This document shows, piece by piece, positions 18,635 through 27,827 of a stretch of 64,000 bases of DNA (the first letter of the stretch is position 1; every line of letters starts with the position of its first letter). The stretch lies in NCBI RefSeq assembly GCF_003590835.1, contig NZ_QYUQ01000002.1, positions 1,736,001-1,800,000 of the forward strand, written 5' to 3'. Both the position numbers and the translations under genes were made by a program. This DNA is from Noviherbaspirillum sedimenti. GTDB taxonomy: Bacteria > Pseudomonadota > Gammaproteobacteria > Burkholderiales > Burkholderiaceae_D. A model generated the notes under the pieces. It saw nothing but the letters and a program-made list of their open reading frames with translations, had not been told where the DNA came from and made no database searches.

Positions 18635-20173
18635 ATGACTATCATCAAGCAAGAAGACCTGATCGAATCCGTTGCAGCGGCGCTGCAATACATCAGCTAC
18701 TACCACCCGGCCGATTACATCCAGCATCTGGCACGCGCCTACAAGACCGAGCAAAGCCCGGCAGCAAAAGATGCAATTGCGCAGATCCTGACCAACTCAA
18801 AAATGTGCGCCGAAGGCCACCGGCCGATTTGCCAGGACACCGGTATCGTCAACGTGTTCCTGAAGATCGGCATGGAGGTGCGCTTCGAAGGCTTCAAGGG
18901 TTCGATCACCGACGCCGTCAACGAAGGCGTGCGCCGCGGCTACGCCAATTCCGACAATCTGCTGCGCGCCTCCGTGGTGGCCGACCCGCTGTTCGACCGC
19001 AAGAACACCAAGGACAACACCCCTGCCGTGATCCACATGGAAGTCGTGCCCGGCAACACCGTCGACGTGCAAGTCGCGGCCAAGGGCGGCGGCTCGGAAA
19101 ACAAGTCCAAGTTCGTCATGCTCAACCCTTCCGACTCGGTGGTCGACTGGGTCCTGAAGACCGTGCCGACCATGGGCGCCGGCTGGTGCCCACCGGGCAT
19201 GCTGGGCATCGGCATCGGCGGCACCGCCGAAAAGGCGATGCTGATGGCCAAGGAATCGCTGATGGACCACATCGACATGTACGAATTGCTGCAGCGCGGC
19301 CCGCAGAACAAGCTGGAAGAACTGCGCATTGAACTTTATGAAAAGGTCAACGCGCTGGGCATCGGCGCCCAGGGCCTGGGCGGCCTGACGACCGTATTGG
19401 ACGTCAAGATCAACATGTATCCGACCCACGCCGCATCCAAGCCGGTGGCCATGATCCCGAACTGTGCGGCGACCCGCCATGCGCACTTCGTGCTCGATGG
19501 CTCCGGCCCCGCCTATATCGATCCGCCGTCGCTGTCCGACTGGCCGGACGTGCAATGGCTGCCGGATACCGAGAAGTCCAAGCGCATCGACCTCGACACC
19601 CTGACCCGCGAAGAAGTCGCTTCCTGGAAGCCCGGCCAGACCCTGCTGTTGAACGGCAAGATGCTGACCGGCCGCGACGCCGCCCACAAGCGCATCGCCG
19701 ACATGCTGGCCAAGGGTGAACAATTGCCGGTCGACTTCACCAACCGCGTGATCTACTACGTTGGCCCGGTCGATCCCGTGCGTGACGAGGTGGTTGGCCC
19801 GGCTGGCCCGACCACGGCCACCCGCATGGACAAGTTCACCGACATGATGCTGGAAAAAACCGGCCTGATCTCGATGATCGGCAAGGCCGAACGCGGCCCG
19901 GTTGCCATCGAATCGATCAAGAACCACAAGTCGGCCTATCTGATGGCCGTTGGCGGCTCGGCTTACCTGGTCTCCAAGGCCATCAAGAGCGCCAAGGTGG
20001 TCGGTTTTGCCGATCTGGGCATGGAAGCCATCTATGAATTCGAAGTCAAGGACATGCCGGTGACGGTAGCCGTGGATTCGAATGGCGTTTCGGTACACAA
20101 CACCGGGCCAAAGGAATGGCAGGAACGCATTGCCGCCGCCAAGCTCATCGATATCCCGGTGATGCCGGCTTAA
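18635..20173 (+). CDS. Fumarate hydratase, class I (iron-sulfur)
   Basis: Converts fumarate to malate in the TCA cycle using an oxygen-labile [4Fe-4S] cluster. At 512 residues it has both the alpha and beta domains fused, as in FumA/FumB. Likely cluster ligands are Cys66 (RPICQDTG), Cys185 (GWCPPGM) and Cys277 (PNCAATRH). The C-terminal beta domain contains the conserved GPTTATRMDKF. It follows the UPF0114 gene closely and is 26 bases ahead of murI. Confidence 0.96.
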   Translation: MTIIKQEDLIESVAAALQYISYYHPADYIQHLARAYKTEQSPAAKDAIAQILTNSKMCAEGHRPICQDTGIVNVFLKIGMEVRFEGFKGSITDAVNEGVRRGYANSDNLLRASVVADPLFDRKNTKDNTPAVIHMEVVPGNTVDVQVAAKGGGSENKSKFVMLNPSDSVVDWVLKTVPTMGAGWCPPGMLGIGIGGTAEKAMLMAKESLMDHIDMYELLQRGPQNKLEELRIELYEKVNALGIGAQGLGGLTTVLDVKINMYPTHAASKPVAMIPNCAATRHAHFVLDGSGPAYIDPPSLSDWPDVQWLPDTEKSKRIDLDTLTREEVASWKPGQTLLLNGKMLTGRDAAHKRIADMLAKGEQLPVDFTNRVIYYVGPVDPVRDEVVGPAGPTTATRMDKFTDMMLEKTGLISMIGKAERGPVAIESIKNHKSAYLMAVGGSAYLVSKAIKSAKVVGFADLGMEAIYEFEVKDMPVTVAVDSNGVSVHNTGPKEWQERIAAAKLIDIPVMPA

Positions 20174-20199
20174 GTTTCCCGCAGCGTTTACGCCATATC

Positions 20200-21051
20200 A
20201 TGAACCAGCCAGCGCCGATGGACAGGGATAACTCTGCCCCCATCGGCGTTTTCGATTCCGGCATCGGCGGCCTGTCGGTGTTGCGTCACATCTGTACGCA
20301 TCTGCCCAACGAGCACCTGCTGTATTTTGCCGACTCCGGCTTTGCCCCCTACGGCGGCAAGCCGCGGGAAGTGATCGTCGCGCGCTCGCTGGGGATCGCC
20401 GAATTCCTGCTGGCGCAAGGCGCCAAGGCACTGGTGGTAGCCTGCAACACTGCCACCGCGGCCTCCATCAAGGCGCTGCGAGAGCGTTACCCTGCCCTGC
20501 CGGTGGTCGGCGTCGAACCCGGCCTGAAGCCGGCGGCAGCCCTCAGCAAGCGCGGCAAGGTCGGCGTACTGGCCACCGAGCGCACCCTGGCCAGCGAAAA
20601 GTTTCGCCAGTTGCAGGAACAAACCACGGCGACCACCGGCGTGCAATTCCTGCTGCGGGCCTGCAAGGGCCTGGCCGACCAGGTGGAAAAAGGTGAATTG
20701 CATTCCCCCGCCACCATGGTCTTGCTGAATCAGTATGTCACGCCGCTGCTGCAGGAAGGCGCCGACACCCTGGTGCTGGGCTGCACCCATTACCCCTTCG
20801 TGCAACCGGCCATCGAAAGCCTGGTGCACCAGGTCGCAGGCGCGCCGGTGGCGATCGTTGACACCGGGGAAGCGGTCGCGCGGCAACTGGTACGCCAACT
20901 GGACCAGCACGGCCTGCGGCGTTTCGATGGCGGGCCCGGCAGCCTGCGCGCCTTCACCACCGGCAGCCAGGCCACCCTGAGTCGGGCATTCGACGCCCTG
21001 TTGCACCTGCGCCCGGAAGTCACGGCAATCGCGTCCGGCGCCAGCAACTGA
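20200..21051 (+). CDS. murI: Glutamate racemase
   Basis: Makes D-glutamate for peptidoglycan. The 283-residue protein carries Asp19 in GVFDSGIGG and the two catalytic cysteines Cys82 (ACNTATAA) and Cys195 (LGCTHYPF). The start is uncertain: the ATG chosen here and one six codons later both lack a strong ribosome site, and the short distance to the fumarase stop suggests translation by read-on ribosomes. Confidence 0.95.
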   Translation: MNQPAPMDRDNSAPIGVFDSGIGGLSVLRHICTHLPNEHLLYFADSGFAPYGGKPREVIVARSLGIAEFLLAQGAKALVVACNTATAASIKALRERYPALPVVGVEPGLKPAAALSKRGKVGVLATERTLASEKFRQLQEQTTATTGVQFLLRACKGLADQVEKGELHSPATMVLLNQYVTPLLQEGADTLVLGCTHYPFVQPAIESLVHQVAGAPVAIVDTGEAVARQLVRQLDQHGLRRFDGGPGSLRAFTTGSQATLSRAFDALLHLRPEVTAIASGASN

Positions 21052-21078
21052 CCGCCAATCCGACGTTTTACAGAGAGT

Positions 21079-21107
21079 TTGCCAGACGCGCGTGAATTTT
21101 GTATAAT
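21079..21107 (+). promoter_or_regulatory. Sigma-70 promoter of tRNA-His
   Basis: TTGCCA and a perfect TATAAT are separated by 17 bases. The expected transcription start is about 40 bases before the mature tRNA. Confidence 0.8.
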
Positions 21108-21152
21108 GGCTGGCTGCAAGGGTGCTAATCACCTTGGCAAGCGTTTTTCAGT

Positions 21153-21229
21153 GGCGGCTGTAGCTCAGTTGGTAGAGTCCAGGATTGTGATTCCTGTTGT
21201 CGCGGGTTCGAGCCCCGTCGGTCGCCCCA
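21153..21229 (+). tRNA. tRNA-His (anticodon GTG)
   Basis: Complete cloverleaf with anticodon loop TTGTGAT, T arm TTCGAGC and encoded CCA. The extra 5' G (G-1) pairs with C73, the identity element of histidine tRNA. Confidence 0.96.
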
Positions 21230-21238
21230 CCGGATCAA

Positions 21239-21273
21239 GCAAAAAGCCCATCTGCCAAGATGGGCTTTTTCTT
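21239..21273 (+). terminator. Strong hairpin between the two tRNAs
   Basis: A 13-bp perfect stem (AAAAAGCCCATCT with AGATGGGCTTTTT) and four-base loop, with T tract on the plus strand. It would end tRNA-His transcription, so tRNA-Thr probably has its own start or depends on readthrough. Confidence 0.85.
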
Positions 21274-21285
21274 TAAGCAGATTTG

Positions 21286-21360
21286 GCCCATGTAGCTCAG
21301 TGGCAGAGCACTCCCTTGGTAAGGGAGAGGTCGGCAGTTCAATCCTGCCCATGGGCACCA
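21286..21360 (+). tRNA. tRNA-Thr (anticodon GGT)
   Basis: Complete cloverleaf with acceptor GCCCATG/CATGGGC, anticodon loop TTGGTAA, T arm TTCAATC and encoded CCA. Confidence 0.96.
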
Positions 21361-21400
21361 AGAAATACCAGCACTTAGTCCCGCCTTTCCCCTCCCTCAC

Positions 21401-23923
21401 CTAGTAATCGAACGCGCTCCGATAAGGCAGGCTGTAGGTATTGCTGCGCGCCAGCATGGCGCGGTCGATATCGTCCCTGGATCGGACCGACAGGTCCTTG
21501 ATGCTGTATTGCAGTTTGCTTGCGGCCGGCAAGGAGGCAACGAAGGGATAAGCATCGATATCGAAGGCAATCCCCCGTACGCCGGCCTGCGCCAAAGATG
21601 GCAGGATGTCGCGCCCGAAACGCTGGCAATCGGCGCGCTGCGGATTGCCAGCGCAGTCGAGGCCAAAATCGGCGGGAAGCGCGTAAAACAGCTGGTAGCC
21701 GGCGTTGGCGAGGCGCTGCAAATGCGCCTTGTCCAGCCCCTCGAAATGCGGGATTTCAAGCACGACCCGGGCGCGCTGCGCTGGCGCGAACAGGCGCTCC
21801 AGCCGGGCCTGCAGCAGGCCCAGGTTGCGGTTGTCGGGGTTACTGATCGCCAGCAGCATGTGGCCTTCCAGCGGCGGCCCGAAGCGGAGCATATCCTCCA
21901 GTTGCAGATGATTGTTTTTCTGCGGCGGACGGTAAGCGTACAGCTTGCCGGCATTCGCATCGATGGTGATATCGACTTCGACACACTTGAATATGCTGGC
22001 AGCTTCGCGATATTTCAGCAGGCTATTGGTGCGGTAGGCGCAAAACTTGTTTTTATCGGCGCCAGGAAAGGCATTGTAGATGCGACGCTTGCGGAAGTAG
22101 TCGTGGCCCTGGTTGAGCAGGGCATGGCGGGACGAAGCGTCCTCATCGTCGACCGCCAGGATGAACTGGTTGCCGCGAATATCGGTACGCCGCAAGGCAT
22201 AGCGTTTCGGCGCATGCAACTCTGGCCTGAACACCGACAGCAGCGCTCTGTCCTTGCTTTCGATCCCGGCCAGGTCGAGCAGGGTATCGCTCAGCCACTC
22301 CAGGCTGTAGGGCTTGTCGCGATTCGCCAGCGCCGCCTGGTACAAGTCCGGATACGCTTTCCTGGCCGCTGCGTTGAAATAGATGAAAAACGGGATTTCG
22401 ATATGCCGGAAACTGTTTCTGCGTGAATCGTGGCTGGTACCCTCGAAAACTTCCTCGCCATGGTCGGCGAAATACAGGAATACCACCGGCATCTTGCGCT
22501 GCGCCACATCGTCGATCACGGCGCGCAGGTTTTTTGAAATGAAGGACATCGCCGAGTCATAACATTTGATCGACTCCATGCGCTCCCTCAAATCACCGAC
22601 ATACATGTCGCCAAACAGTGCCTTTTGCGGCAGGGGCGGCAGGATCTGTCCAGACACCCGCCATTCGTCGCGCGGGATGTTCTTGCAATAGTCGCCATGC
22701 CCGGCATAGGAATGCAGGAACATCATTTGCCGCGGCCGGTCCAGTTGCTCGGCCTGTTGCCGATAGGCTGCGATCAAGGCCCGGTCGGTTTTCCGGGTGC
22801 CATTGGAATAAGTTCGCTCCGCGCCATTCAAGACTTGCAGATGACGGGCATGCCGGCCGAACAATTCGGAATTCCAGTCCCAGCGCCCGACCAGGTTCTG
22901 GTTGGATATCCAGTGGGTTTCCATGTCAAATGCGCTCAACAAGGCGATGCTGTTGGCGCGATGTAAATCCTTGATCAGGCGAAACTGGTCGAGATAAGGC
23001 TCGCGGCTCAGGGTGAAGGCCCGGTAGAGCGACGGGAAGGTGTGGGAAAAGGAAGTCACCACATCGGTATAGAGGATCAGGTCCTGGCGTATTTCCTGGA
23101 GCGGATCGGGCAAGGAAGATGCCGGCGTATAAACCGGCAAGGTTTCCCGTGAAGTCGATTCGCCGATATACACCACGACATTGGGCGCATCGCGCTTTCT
23201 TTCCATCCCCAGCATGGCTTGTGCAGTGGACGCTTCCAGGCGGTCCCTGAAATAGTCGATCGGATGATAATTCGCTGCCATCTGATAAAAGAAATGGACG
23301 ATCGTCAGCAGATAAATCACTGCGATGATTTTCAGCGCAATGCGGATATCGCCCAGCCCTGCCATGCCCATATTTTTTCGCAGCTGCGCGTACACGGGCA
23401 CCAGCAACAGGGGACAGAACAGGACCAGCGCTTCCTTCGTGCTCAGCTTGATGAAGGAGAGATAAGATTCGATGAAATCCCCACTCTCCTGGGAATTGGC
23501 ATGGATAATTTCCGCCATCGAATCCGTGCCCATATTGTCGAACTTACCCTTTGCCACCAAGGTCAGAATAAATATCATCAAGAAAAAAAACACCATCAAC
23601 TTGCTGCGCCCGGGCTTGTGAAATCCCAGAGCACTGACCACCATGAGCAGCAGAATACCGACCAGCACGAGAAAGCCGATTTGATCAATCTTGTTAATGA
23701 CATGGATGAGGGGATCGGCGAACCTGAACTGGTGCAGATAAGCCAGATTCCCCTGTAAAAATGACGTCACCGCGATCAGCAAGGCTGCACCGGCGGCATT
23801 AATTGTGAAGAAGTATTTTTTTAAAAAATCCAGCCAAGGTTTCACATATCTTCGGAGCACCGTCAACCGCTTCGGCTTTTTCTGCAATACGTCATTACAT
23901 AGCTGCATTTCAACATGCATCAT
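21401..23923 (-). CDS. Phosphoethanolamine-transferase-like sulfatase with C-terminal phosphodiesterase-like domain
   Basis: Membrane enzyme of 840 residues. Five helices (about 40-57, 82-100, 109-125, 165-181, 196-214) precede a periplasmic sulfatase-fold domain (about 245-565) like EptA/OpgE/CptA. Metal ligands are visible as Glu255 (YIGEST) and Asp487/His488 (FADHGEE); Thr295 in SHTFPS is the likely nucleophile by alignment of position. Such enzymes move phosphoethanolamine onto lipid A, core sugar or glucans. Family members normally end near residue 580. Here about 220 more residues follow, resembling a glycerophosphodiester phosphodiesterase-type barrel (AYRTNSLLKYREA, then VEVDITID) but with Tyr where catalytic His is expected. 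It stands alone downstream of the tRNAs. Confidence 0.8.
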   Translation of the reverse strand: MMHVEMQLCNDVLQKKPKRLTVLRRYVKPWLDFLKKYFFTINAAGAALLIAVTSFLQGNLAYLHQFRFADPLIHVINKIDQIGFLVLVGILLLMVVSALGFHKPGRSKLMVFFFLMIFILTLVAKGKFDNMGTDSMAEIIHANSQESGDFIESYLSFIKLSTKEALVLFCPLLLVPVYAQLRKNMGMAGLGDIRIALKIIAVIYLLTIVHFFYQMAANYHPIDYFRDRLEASTAQAMLGMERKRDAPNVVVYIGESTSRETLPVYTPASSLPDPLQEIRQDLILYTDVVTSFSHTFPSLYRAFTLSREPYLDQFRLIKDLHRANSIALLSAFDMETHWISNQNLVGRWDWNSELFGRHARHLQVLNGAERTYSNGTRKTDRALIAAYRQQAEQLDRPRQMMFLHSYAGHGDYCKNIPRDEWRVSGQILPPLPQKALFGDMYVGDLRERMESIKCYDSAMSFISKNLRAVIDDVAQRKMPVVFLYFADHGEEVFEGTSHDSRRNSFRHIEIPFFIYFNAAARKAYPDLYQAALANRDKPYSLEWLSDTLLDLAGIESKDRALLSVFRPELHAPKRYALRRTDIRGNQFILAVDDEDASSRHALLNQGHDYFRKRRIYNAFPGADKNKFCAYRTNSLLKYREAASIFKCVEVDITIDANAGKLYAYRPPQKNNHLQLEDMLRFGPPLEGHMLLAISNPDNRNLGLLQARLERLFAPAQRARVVLEIPHFEGLDKAHLQRLANAGYQLFYALPADFGLDCAGNPQRADCQRFGRDILPSLAQAGVRGIAFDIDAYPFVASLPAASKLQYSIKDLSVRSRDDIDRAMLARSNTYSLPYRSAFDY

Positions 23924-24191
23924 TGCCCTCGCCTCTCTTTGATGGCGTCACTTAAACAGATAGACCAGGCAATCATGGGAATAACGAGCAGCTTGTCATT
24001 GTTTCGTCATGATCGACAAACATCCTGGATTATCGTTCGGTTCAATCACCTTCTCCTTGCGACACGTCGGATCAAGGATGAAAATCCATTCCCGTCAGAC
24101 ATATCTGACGCCAGTTTCAGTGGCTTCCGACTGGCATTCGCTGGCTTTCCGATTACACTGAAAAATTCGCGCACCCACCGGAGGCATCCTC

Positions 24192-24749
24192 ATGTCCGAA
24201 CTGATTTCCGTAGCCTATCCGGATGCCTACAAGGCGGCCGACGTGCTCAATGCCATGCGGCGCCTGCAAAGCGAATACCTGATCGACCTTGAAGATGCAG
24301 CCTATATCACCAAGGATCAGGAAGGCAGGATACGCTTGCACCAGTCCGTCAACATCCCGGTCATTGGTGCCGTTTCCGGCACCTTCTGGGGCGCCCTGAT
24401 CGGCATGATTTTTCTCAACCCCTTGCTGGGGGCAGCCATTGGCGCCGGCAGCGGCGCCCTGACTGGCGCCATTGCCGACTACGGCATCAACGATGACTTC
24501 ATGAAAGGTCTGGCCGCCGAGTTGCGTCCGGACAGTTCAGCACTGTTCATCCTCGCGCGCCGCTACACGCCGGACAAGGTCATCGCGGAACTGGCGCAGT
24601 TTGGCGGCACTGTTTTACGCACCTCGCTGAGCAAGGAAGCCGAAGTGCAGCTGCAACATGCACTGGATGGCGAAGGCTTGCCGCCCGCCGACGCATTTCC
24701 CGCGACGACGGCAGCTGCGCCCAGCAATGCGCAATCCACACCGCCCTGA
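24192..24749 (+). CDS. DUF1269 family membrane protein
   Basis: Protein of 185 residues with a GGAGG ribosome site. An N-terminal soluble region (AYPDAYKAADVL, DLEDAAYITKD) is followed by a glycine-rich hydrophobic pair of helices around 58-97 and a C-terminal domain with LFILARRYTPDKV. This layout defines DUF1269, often encoded with stress proteins. The last 20 residues are Ala/Pro-rich. It is the first gene of a plus-strand row of four envelope-associated genes. Confidence 0.88.
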   Translation: MSELISVAYPDAYKAADVLNAMRRLQSEYLIDLEDAAYITKDQEGRIRLHQSVNIPVIGAVSGTFWGALIGMIFLNPLLGAAIGAGSGALTGAIADYGINDDFMKGLAAELRPDSSALFILARRYTPDKVIAELAQFGGTVLRTSLSKEAEVQLQHALDGEGLPPADAFPATTAAAPSNAQSTPP

Positions 24750-24842
24750 TCAAGCGCAAAGCTGATCCGGCAAAACAGGTTGTAATGAAATGTGCGGTAC
24801 ATGCCGGCTACCTCTCTACACGGAATCAAAAGGAGCACCTTC

Positions 24843-25271
24843 ATGAATCCAGAATATTCATCTTCTTCCCCCACTACTTCTTCAGACGTGAATGCCGCTT
24901 ATCTTGGCAGTGGCATGGACGAAATGTCACAAGAGGAATTGGGAAAGGAAAGCCGTTCCACAGCAAGCGGCAGCAAACGCACTGGCGAGTCCCTGCGTAC
25001 CGAACTAGGCAACCTGAAAAGCGACCTCGATACCCTGATCGGCCGTGCCACCAACCTGTCGGATACTGAATTGCGCCAGGAATATGCGCGCCTGATGACA
25101 AAATTCAGCTCGCTGCGGGCCGCCGCCAAGGGCGTGGCAGAACAAGCCGGCCAACAGCTTAACCGCGGCATGGACGCCACCTCCGGCTACGTACGCGAAA
25201 AGCCGCTGCAATCCGTGGCGGTGGCAACTGGTGTAGGAATGATGCTGGGCATGCTTTTTCATCGCCGTTGA
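24843..25271 (+). CDS. DUF883 (ElaB/YqjD/YgaM) family protein
   Basis: Protein of 142 residues. A disordered, Ser-rich N terminus leads to a helical region (LKSDLDTLIGRATNLSD) and a C-terminal membrane segment after YVREKPLQSVAVA, ending in HRR. In E. coli this family anchors ribosomes to the inner membrane and is induced in stationary phase. AGGAG lies upstream of the chosen ATG. Gene order with the next two matches the E. coli yqjD-yqjE-yqjK cluster. Confidence 0.88.
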   Translation: MNPEYSSSSPTTSSDVNAAYLGSGMDEMSQEELGKESRSTASGSKRTGESLRTELGNLKSDLDTLIGRATNLSDTELRQEYARLMTKFSSLRAAAKGVAEQAGQQLNRGMDATSGYVREKPLQSVAVATGVGMMLGMLFHRR

Positions 25272-25285
25272 TGTAGCGCAGTCAC

Positions 25286-25651
25286 ATGCTGAATACCTTA
25301 CGCAAATCCAGAAAGTTGTACGCGATCGCTTTGGATCGCCTGCACGATTACAAAGAATTGTTGCGTATCGAGTTGCAATTACAGGGACGCGGCGTGGGCG
25401 TGCAAATCGCCGCCTATATGCTGGCCGGACTGATGGCCGTGTTGGCCGTGACATTCATCGGCATCGCGATTATCGTCACGGCCTGGGACACGCCCTATCG
25501 CAGCGCGGCAGCCTGGCTGGTGGCCGCCTTGTATGCCTTGCTGGCGGGCATCTGCATGGTTTTTGTACGGAAGTACCACGCCGAATCGGCGCTCACGACG
25601 CTAAAAAGCGAATTGCAACGCGATTACAAGGTTTTGAAGGAGAGCCTGTGA
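25286..25651 (+). CDS. YqjE-like phage-holin-superfamily membrane protein
   Basis: Protein of 121 residues with two membrane helices (about 39-65 and 71-93) and charged ends, as in YqjE. Role is unknown; it co-occurs with ElaB/YqjD-type proteins. It begins 14 bases after the preceding gene, and its TGA overlaps the GTG start of the next one. Confidence 0.85.
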   Translation: MLNTLRKSRKLYAIALDRLHDYKELLRIELQLQGRGVGVQIAAYMLAGLMAVLAVTFIGIAIIVTAWDTPYRSAAAWLVAALYALLAGICMVFVRKYHAESALTTLKSELQRDYKVLKESL

Positions 25652-26022
25652 ATGCACACCATTCCTTGTCAGAGGAAAAACAGGCCCTGCTGGAGAGGAT
25701 GCAGGCAAGCCGGGGCGCTTACCAGCGTATGTTGTTGGGTCAGGATGAAAATGAAGCAAGCCTGGTAGCGGATGCCCCCGTAAATTCATTTCCAAAGAGT
25801 AAAACAGTCAGATGGATTCGTGACCATCCTTATTTGACGCTACTGGGACTGACTGCCGTGGTCCTTGCCAGCCGACGGGCACCGCGCCAGGCAGCCCGTT
25901 CCCTGCTTCATAAAGGCGGCAACGCGGCCATGGCGCTCTCGCGCAATCAACAGGCGATCCGCTCGGCCATCGGGATTGTCGCCCTGCTGGCACGCGCGAT
26001 CGACAAACGCCGTCCTCACTAA
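25648..26022 (+). CDS. YqjK-like protein
   Basis: Protein of 124 residues starting at GTG, which overlaps the preceding stop (GTGA), with GAAGGAGAG before it. It has an N-terminal charged helix (EEKQALLERMQASRGAYQ), one hydrophobic segment near residue 66 and basic C-terminal helices ending KRRPH. Assignment to the YqjK position rests on context and the short helical N-terminal motif rather than strong similarity. Confidence 0.7.
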   Translation: MNAHHSLSEEKQALLERMQASRGAYQRMLLGQDENEASLVADAPVNSFPKSKTVRWIRDHPYLTLLGLTAVVLASRRAPRQAARSLLHKGGNAAMALSRNQQAIRSAIGIVALLARAIDKRRPH

Positions 26023-26040
26023 AGAATAATTAGAGGGCTT

Positions 26041-26079
26041 GACAGCTTAATTTGGCAACTTAATTTGACAGCTTAATTT
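26041..26079. repeat. Three 13-bp tandem repeats between convergent genes
   Basis: gacagcttaattt, ggcaacttaattt, gacagcttaattt follow one another. The TAA stop of the minus-strand secreted protein lies inside the last copy. Confidence 0.85.
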
Positions 26080-26828
26080 CCATCATCACCGCCGGCGCTT
26101 TCCCTACCTGATTCCCCATTCCGTCCGGCCTTCTTGCCTGCCGCTACAGCGGGCTTGCCCGGCCACGCAAATGTCAATTGGCGCGTCGGTGCCTTGCCGC
26201 CCTTGACCAGTACGGTACGATCGATCGCCTGGCCGCCAGTTTCCGCATGAATACGGTAGCCGCCGCCAGCCGGCAAATCCACCAGCAAAATCGGTCCGTC
26301 GCAAGTGGTATCGAGCACCGACTTGCCATGCGCATCCTTGATCGAAACATTGACATCAGCGACATAGTTGCCGCTTTTCTCGGCAAAAGTCATCATTAAA
26401 TCGTAATCACGCGCCGCCGTCTGTTTCATGTAAGTCGATTCATCCTCGCCGATGCCGCCGCACATGTAGGTCACACCATCTTTGGTCTGCTGTGGCTTGA
26501 CACCAACAGTGGTGGCGGCCGCCGGTCTGGATTGCGCAATCGTCGGTGTTATCAATTGCCCGCTGCTGCCAGACGGCGCCATTTCCGTGCTGGACGCTCC
26601 CGACGACAGGGTGCCGCTTGTGTCCGCCGGCTTTTCTGCCGGCGCGACTGCACCGGCTTCGCTACCCATGGTGGGCATCGGCATCCGGCTGGGCCCAGTC
26701 GGATGCGTCGTTGTTCCAGGGTTTGCCATACGACCCGGCGCCTGCTCCGGTGCCGGCCGGTCGGATTGCGCCATGGCGGCAGATGAAACCAGGCCGAGCG
26801 CCATCAGGAATGTGCTGCATGCTTTCAT
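26073..26828 (-). CDS. Secreted protein with Pro/Ser-rich linker and beta-sandwich-like domain
   Basis: Protein of 251 residues with a clear signal peptide (cleavage near AAMAQ) and a very strong AGGAGG site. Residues 21-110 are low complexity (Pro, Thr, Ser, Met). The C-terminal part, from about 117, contains two cysteines (YMCGGIGED and TTCDGP) that may pair, then beta-type stretches (YVADVNVSIKDAHG, GGYRIHAETGG) like transthyretin-type or carboxypeptidase-regulatory domains. The last 25 residues are basic and glycine-rich. Function is unknown. Confidence 0.7.
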   Translation of the reverse strand: MKACSTFLMALGLVSSAAMAQSDRPAPEQAPGRMANPGTTTHPTGPSRMPMPTMGSEAGAVAPAEKPADTSGTLSSGASSTEMAPSGSSGQLITPTIAQSRPAAATTVGVKPQQTKDGVTYMCGGIGEDESTYMKQTAARDYDLMMTFAEKSGNYVADVNVSIKDAHGKSVLDTTCDGPILLVDLPAGGGYRIHAETGGQAIDRTVLVKGGKAPTRQLTFAWPGKPAVAAGKKAGRNGESGRESAGGDDGN

Positions 26829-26873
26829 GATTGATCCTCCTGTGCAAGATTGAGGAATCGGCTGCCGGGCCAG

Positions 26874-27605
26874 CTAGGGGGCGTCGCGCATCGGCACATT
26901 TGACGCGTTTGAAGCCGGCGACACAGAGAGCGGCGGCGGCATACCCACGTCATCCGGGATACGCCATTGCGCCGCTTTCTGCAGATAATCCATGACCTGA
27001 ACATCGTCCAGCGGCGCCGAATCGGTATACCATTGCTCGATAGAACTCATCCATTCAGGCACCTCCTGGCATATCACGGCATCGGCTTCAAGCCGCAATT
27101 CCGCAATACTGTCGCCTGTCCCCACCGGTATGGCGACGATGATTTGCGCCGGATGCTCATGGCGCAAGGCCCTGACCGCCGCCAGCATTGTCGCCCCTGT
27201 GACAAGACCATCGTCCGCGACAATCACCACCCGGTCCTTGAGTTCCAGTTGTGGACGGATGGCACGATAGGCGCGCTCGCGCCGCTGTATTTCCCGCAAT
27301 TCGCGGCGCGCCGTGGCTTCGATCACATCCGGCGGGATGTCCATCATGGCGATTGTTTCCGGACGCAAAACACAAACGCCCCGGCTGCTCACCGCGCCCA
27401 GGGCCATGTCTTCGTGTCCAGGAACGCCGAGCTTGCCGACCAAGAAAACATCCAGCGGCGACTCCAGGCTGGCGGCAATTGCATAACCGACCGGCACACC
27501 GCCACGAGGCAAGGCCAGTACAATAACGTCGCGCCGACCGGCATATTTTTCAAGCTGCCGGGAGAGCAGCTGCCCCGCCTGCAGGCGATCGGGAAAGGGA
27601 AGCAT
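26874..27605 (-). CDS. Phosphoribosyltransferase-domain protein
   Basis: Cytosolic protein of 243 residues with the type I PRTase fold. The N-terminal loop LPRGGVPVGYAIA and the PRPP-binding motif VVIVADDGLVTGATM are intact. Proteins of this kind occur in stress and dormancy clusters of soil bacteria, and their substrate is not known. The C-terminal 30 residues are low complexity. The start with AGGCAACC upstream is chosen over an ATG four codons earlier. Confidence 0.85.
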   Translation of the reverse strand: MLPFPDRLQAGQLLSRQLEKYAGRRDVIVLALPRGGVPVGYAIAASLESPLDVFLVGKLGVPGHEDMALGAVSSRGVCVLRPETIAMMDIPPDVIEATARRELREIQRRERAYRAIRPQLELKDRVVIVADDGLVTGATMLAAVRALRHEHPAQIIVAIPVGTGDSIAELRLEADAVICQEVPEWMSSIEQWYTDSAPLDDVQVMDYLQKAAQWRIPDDVGMPPPLSVSPASNASNVPMRDAP

Positions 27606-27827
27606 GGTTGCCTGCATATTCAGAAATCAATGAACAGACTAAAAAACTGCGGCATCGTGACAATGCAGTTCAAGTCTTTTCCATAAGAGAAGACTGGCAC
27701 TGCATCAACTGTACTTCGCACCTGAACTTCACAACTGAACGTCTCACCTGAACTTCGACATCCGGATGCACCCCGGGTTCGCCTGCCACATCAGATTGCC
27801 ACGCAAGTCTGATGTCCCACACTGCCT

